NCBI GenBank assembly: GCA_004553095.1 | Contig: SFMJ01000107.1 | Location: 1 to 12,350 of the forward strand | Direction: 5' to 3' | Length of the DNA stretch: 12,350 nt | Source of the DNA: Bacteroidales bacterium | GTDB lineage: Bacteria; Bacteroidota; Bacteroidia; Bacteroidales; Muribaculaceae | In this document: in pieces, positions 12,197 to 12,350 of the stretch | How the letters are laid out: each line of letters starts with the position of its first letter | Position numbering within the stretch: position 1 is the stretch's first letter | Position numbers and translations under genes: made by a program | Notes under the pieces: model-generated | Database searches by the model: none | What the model saw: the letters and a program-made list of their open reading frames with translations, nothing else | Told to the model about the DNA's origin: nothing

Positions 12197-12350
12197 ATGA
12201 TTCGCTTTTGTAAGTATATATTGTTGTTTTGGCTGACTGTCGCTTCAGCTATCCTACCCCTCGATCTTCGCGGGGAAACGGTGTCGCAAAAGCAAGCCTC
12301 TCAGATTGCCGCTACATTCTTCAATGCAGCCTACGGCATATACGTCCCTA
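12197..12350 (+). CDS. Secreted protein, possibly C10-peptidase propeptide (3' end cut by window edge)
   Basis: Only the first 51 codons are in the window. The ATG at 12197 opens MIRFCKYILLFWLTVASA, a classic Sec signal peptide (basic start, hydrophobic core, Ala-Ser-Ala cleavage site near residue 18). Next comes a short spacer and VSQKQASQIAATFFNAAYG (about 29-47). This amphipathic helix, of the form V-S/T-x-x-Q-A-x-x-x-A-x-x-F, is what I would expect at the start of the Spi-type propeptide of streptopain/PrtT-like C10 cysteine peptidases of Bacteroidota. The assignment is tentative because the catalytic domain is beyond the window. No clear TAnnTTTG promoter is visible upstream. The frame stays open to the window end. 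Confidence 0.6.
   Translation, partial: MIRFCKYILLFWLTVASAILPLDLRGETVSQKQASQIAATFFNAAYGIYVP

Overview
The window looks like chromosomal DNA from a Bacteroidales-type member of the Bacteroidota; I cannot name the genus. Support comes from five promoters of the Bacteroidota form (TTTG or TTG, about 20 bp, TAnnTTTG), the absence of Shine-Dalgarno sequences, kdsA and kdsB (a Kdo-containing, Gram-negative envelope), a long PPi-dependent phosphofructokinase, and a tandem HU-like pair whose second member carries a membrane anchor and a LysM-like tail. Every gene I can support is on the + strand.

Layout. 2-1300: NupG-type nucleoside transporter, lacking its first few codons at the window edge. 1322-2032: rsmE (16S rRNA m3U1498 methyltransferase). 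2092-2922: kdsA, metal-dependent type. 2923-3274: a 352-bp gap with a TTAACA repeat/palindrome cluster, a strong terminator and the ndk promoter. 3275-3736: ndk. 3807-4748: secreted M23/LysM peptidoglycan hydrolase, closed by a 15-bp-stem terminator. 4820-5236: crcB/fluC fluoride channel. 5342-5578 and 5598-6863: a shortened HU-like protein followed by an HU, acidic linker, membrane segment and LysM-like protein. 7001-7074: tRNA-Cys(GCA) with its own promoter and terminator. 7177-7940: kdsB, broken by a frameshift. 8030-9688: pfp. 9820-10296: thioredoxin-fold lipoprotein. 10317-12008: a large MFS transporter. 12197 onward: the start of a secreted protein that may be a C10 (streptopain-like) peptidase.

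How the genes fit together. Much of the window is envelope-related: kdsA and kdsB make and activate Kdo for lipopolysaccharide, the M23/LysM protein acts on peptidoglycan, and the HU/LysM protein could physically link DNA to the wall. The rest is housekeeping: nucleoside uptake, nucleotide pools, ribosome methylation, glycolysis, fluoride resistance, and a thioredoxin-like lipoprotein probably co-transcribed with an MFS carrier.

There is no phage, IS, CRISPR or recognisable defence system. The points most worth checking are the 5-bp ATTAT duplication that frameshifts kdsB, the HU-like gene that lacks its GFG beta-hairpin, and the candidate nucleoid-to-wall tether encoded beside it.
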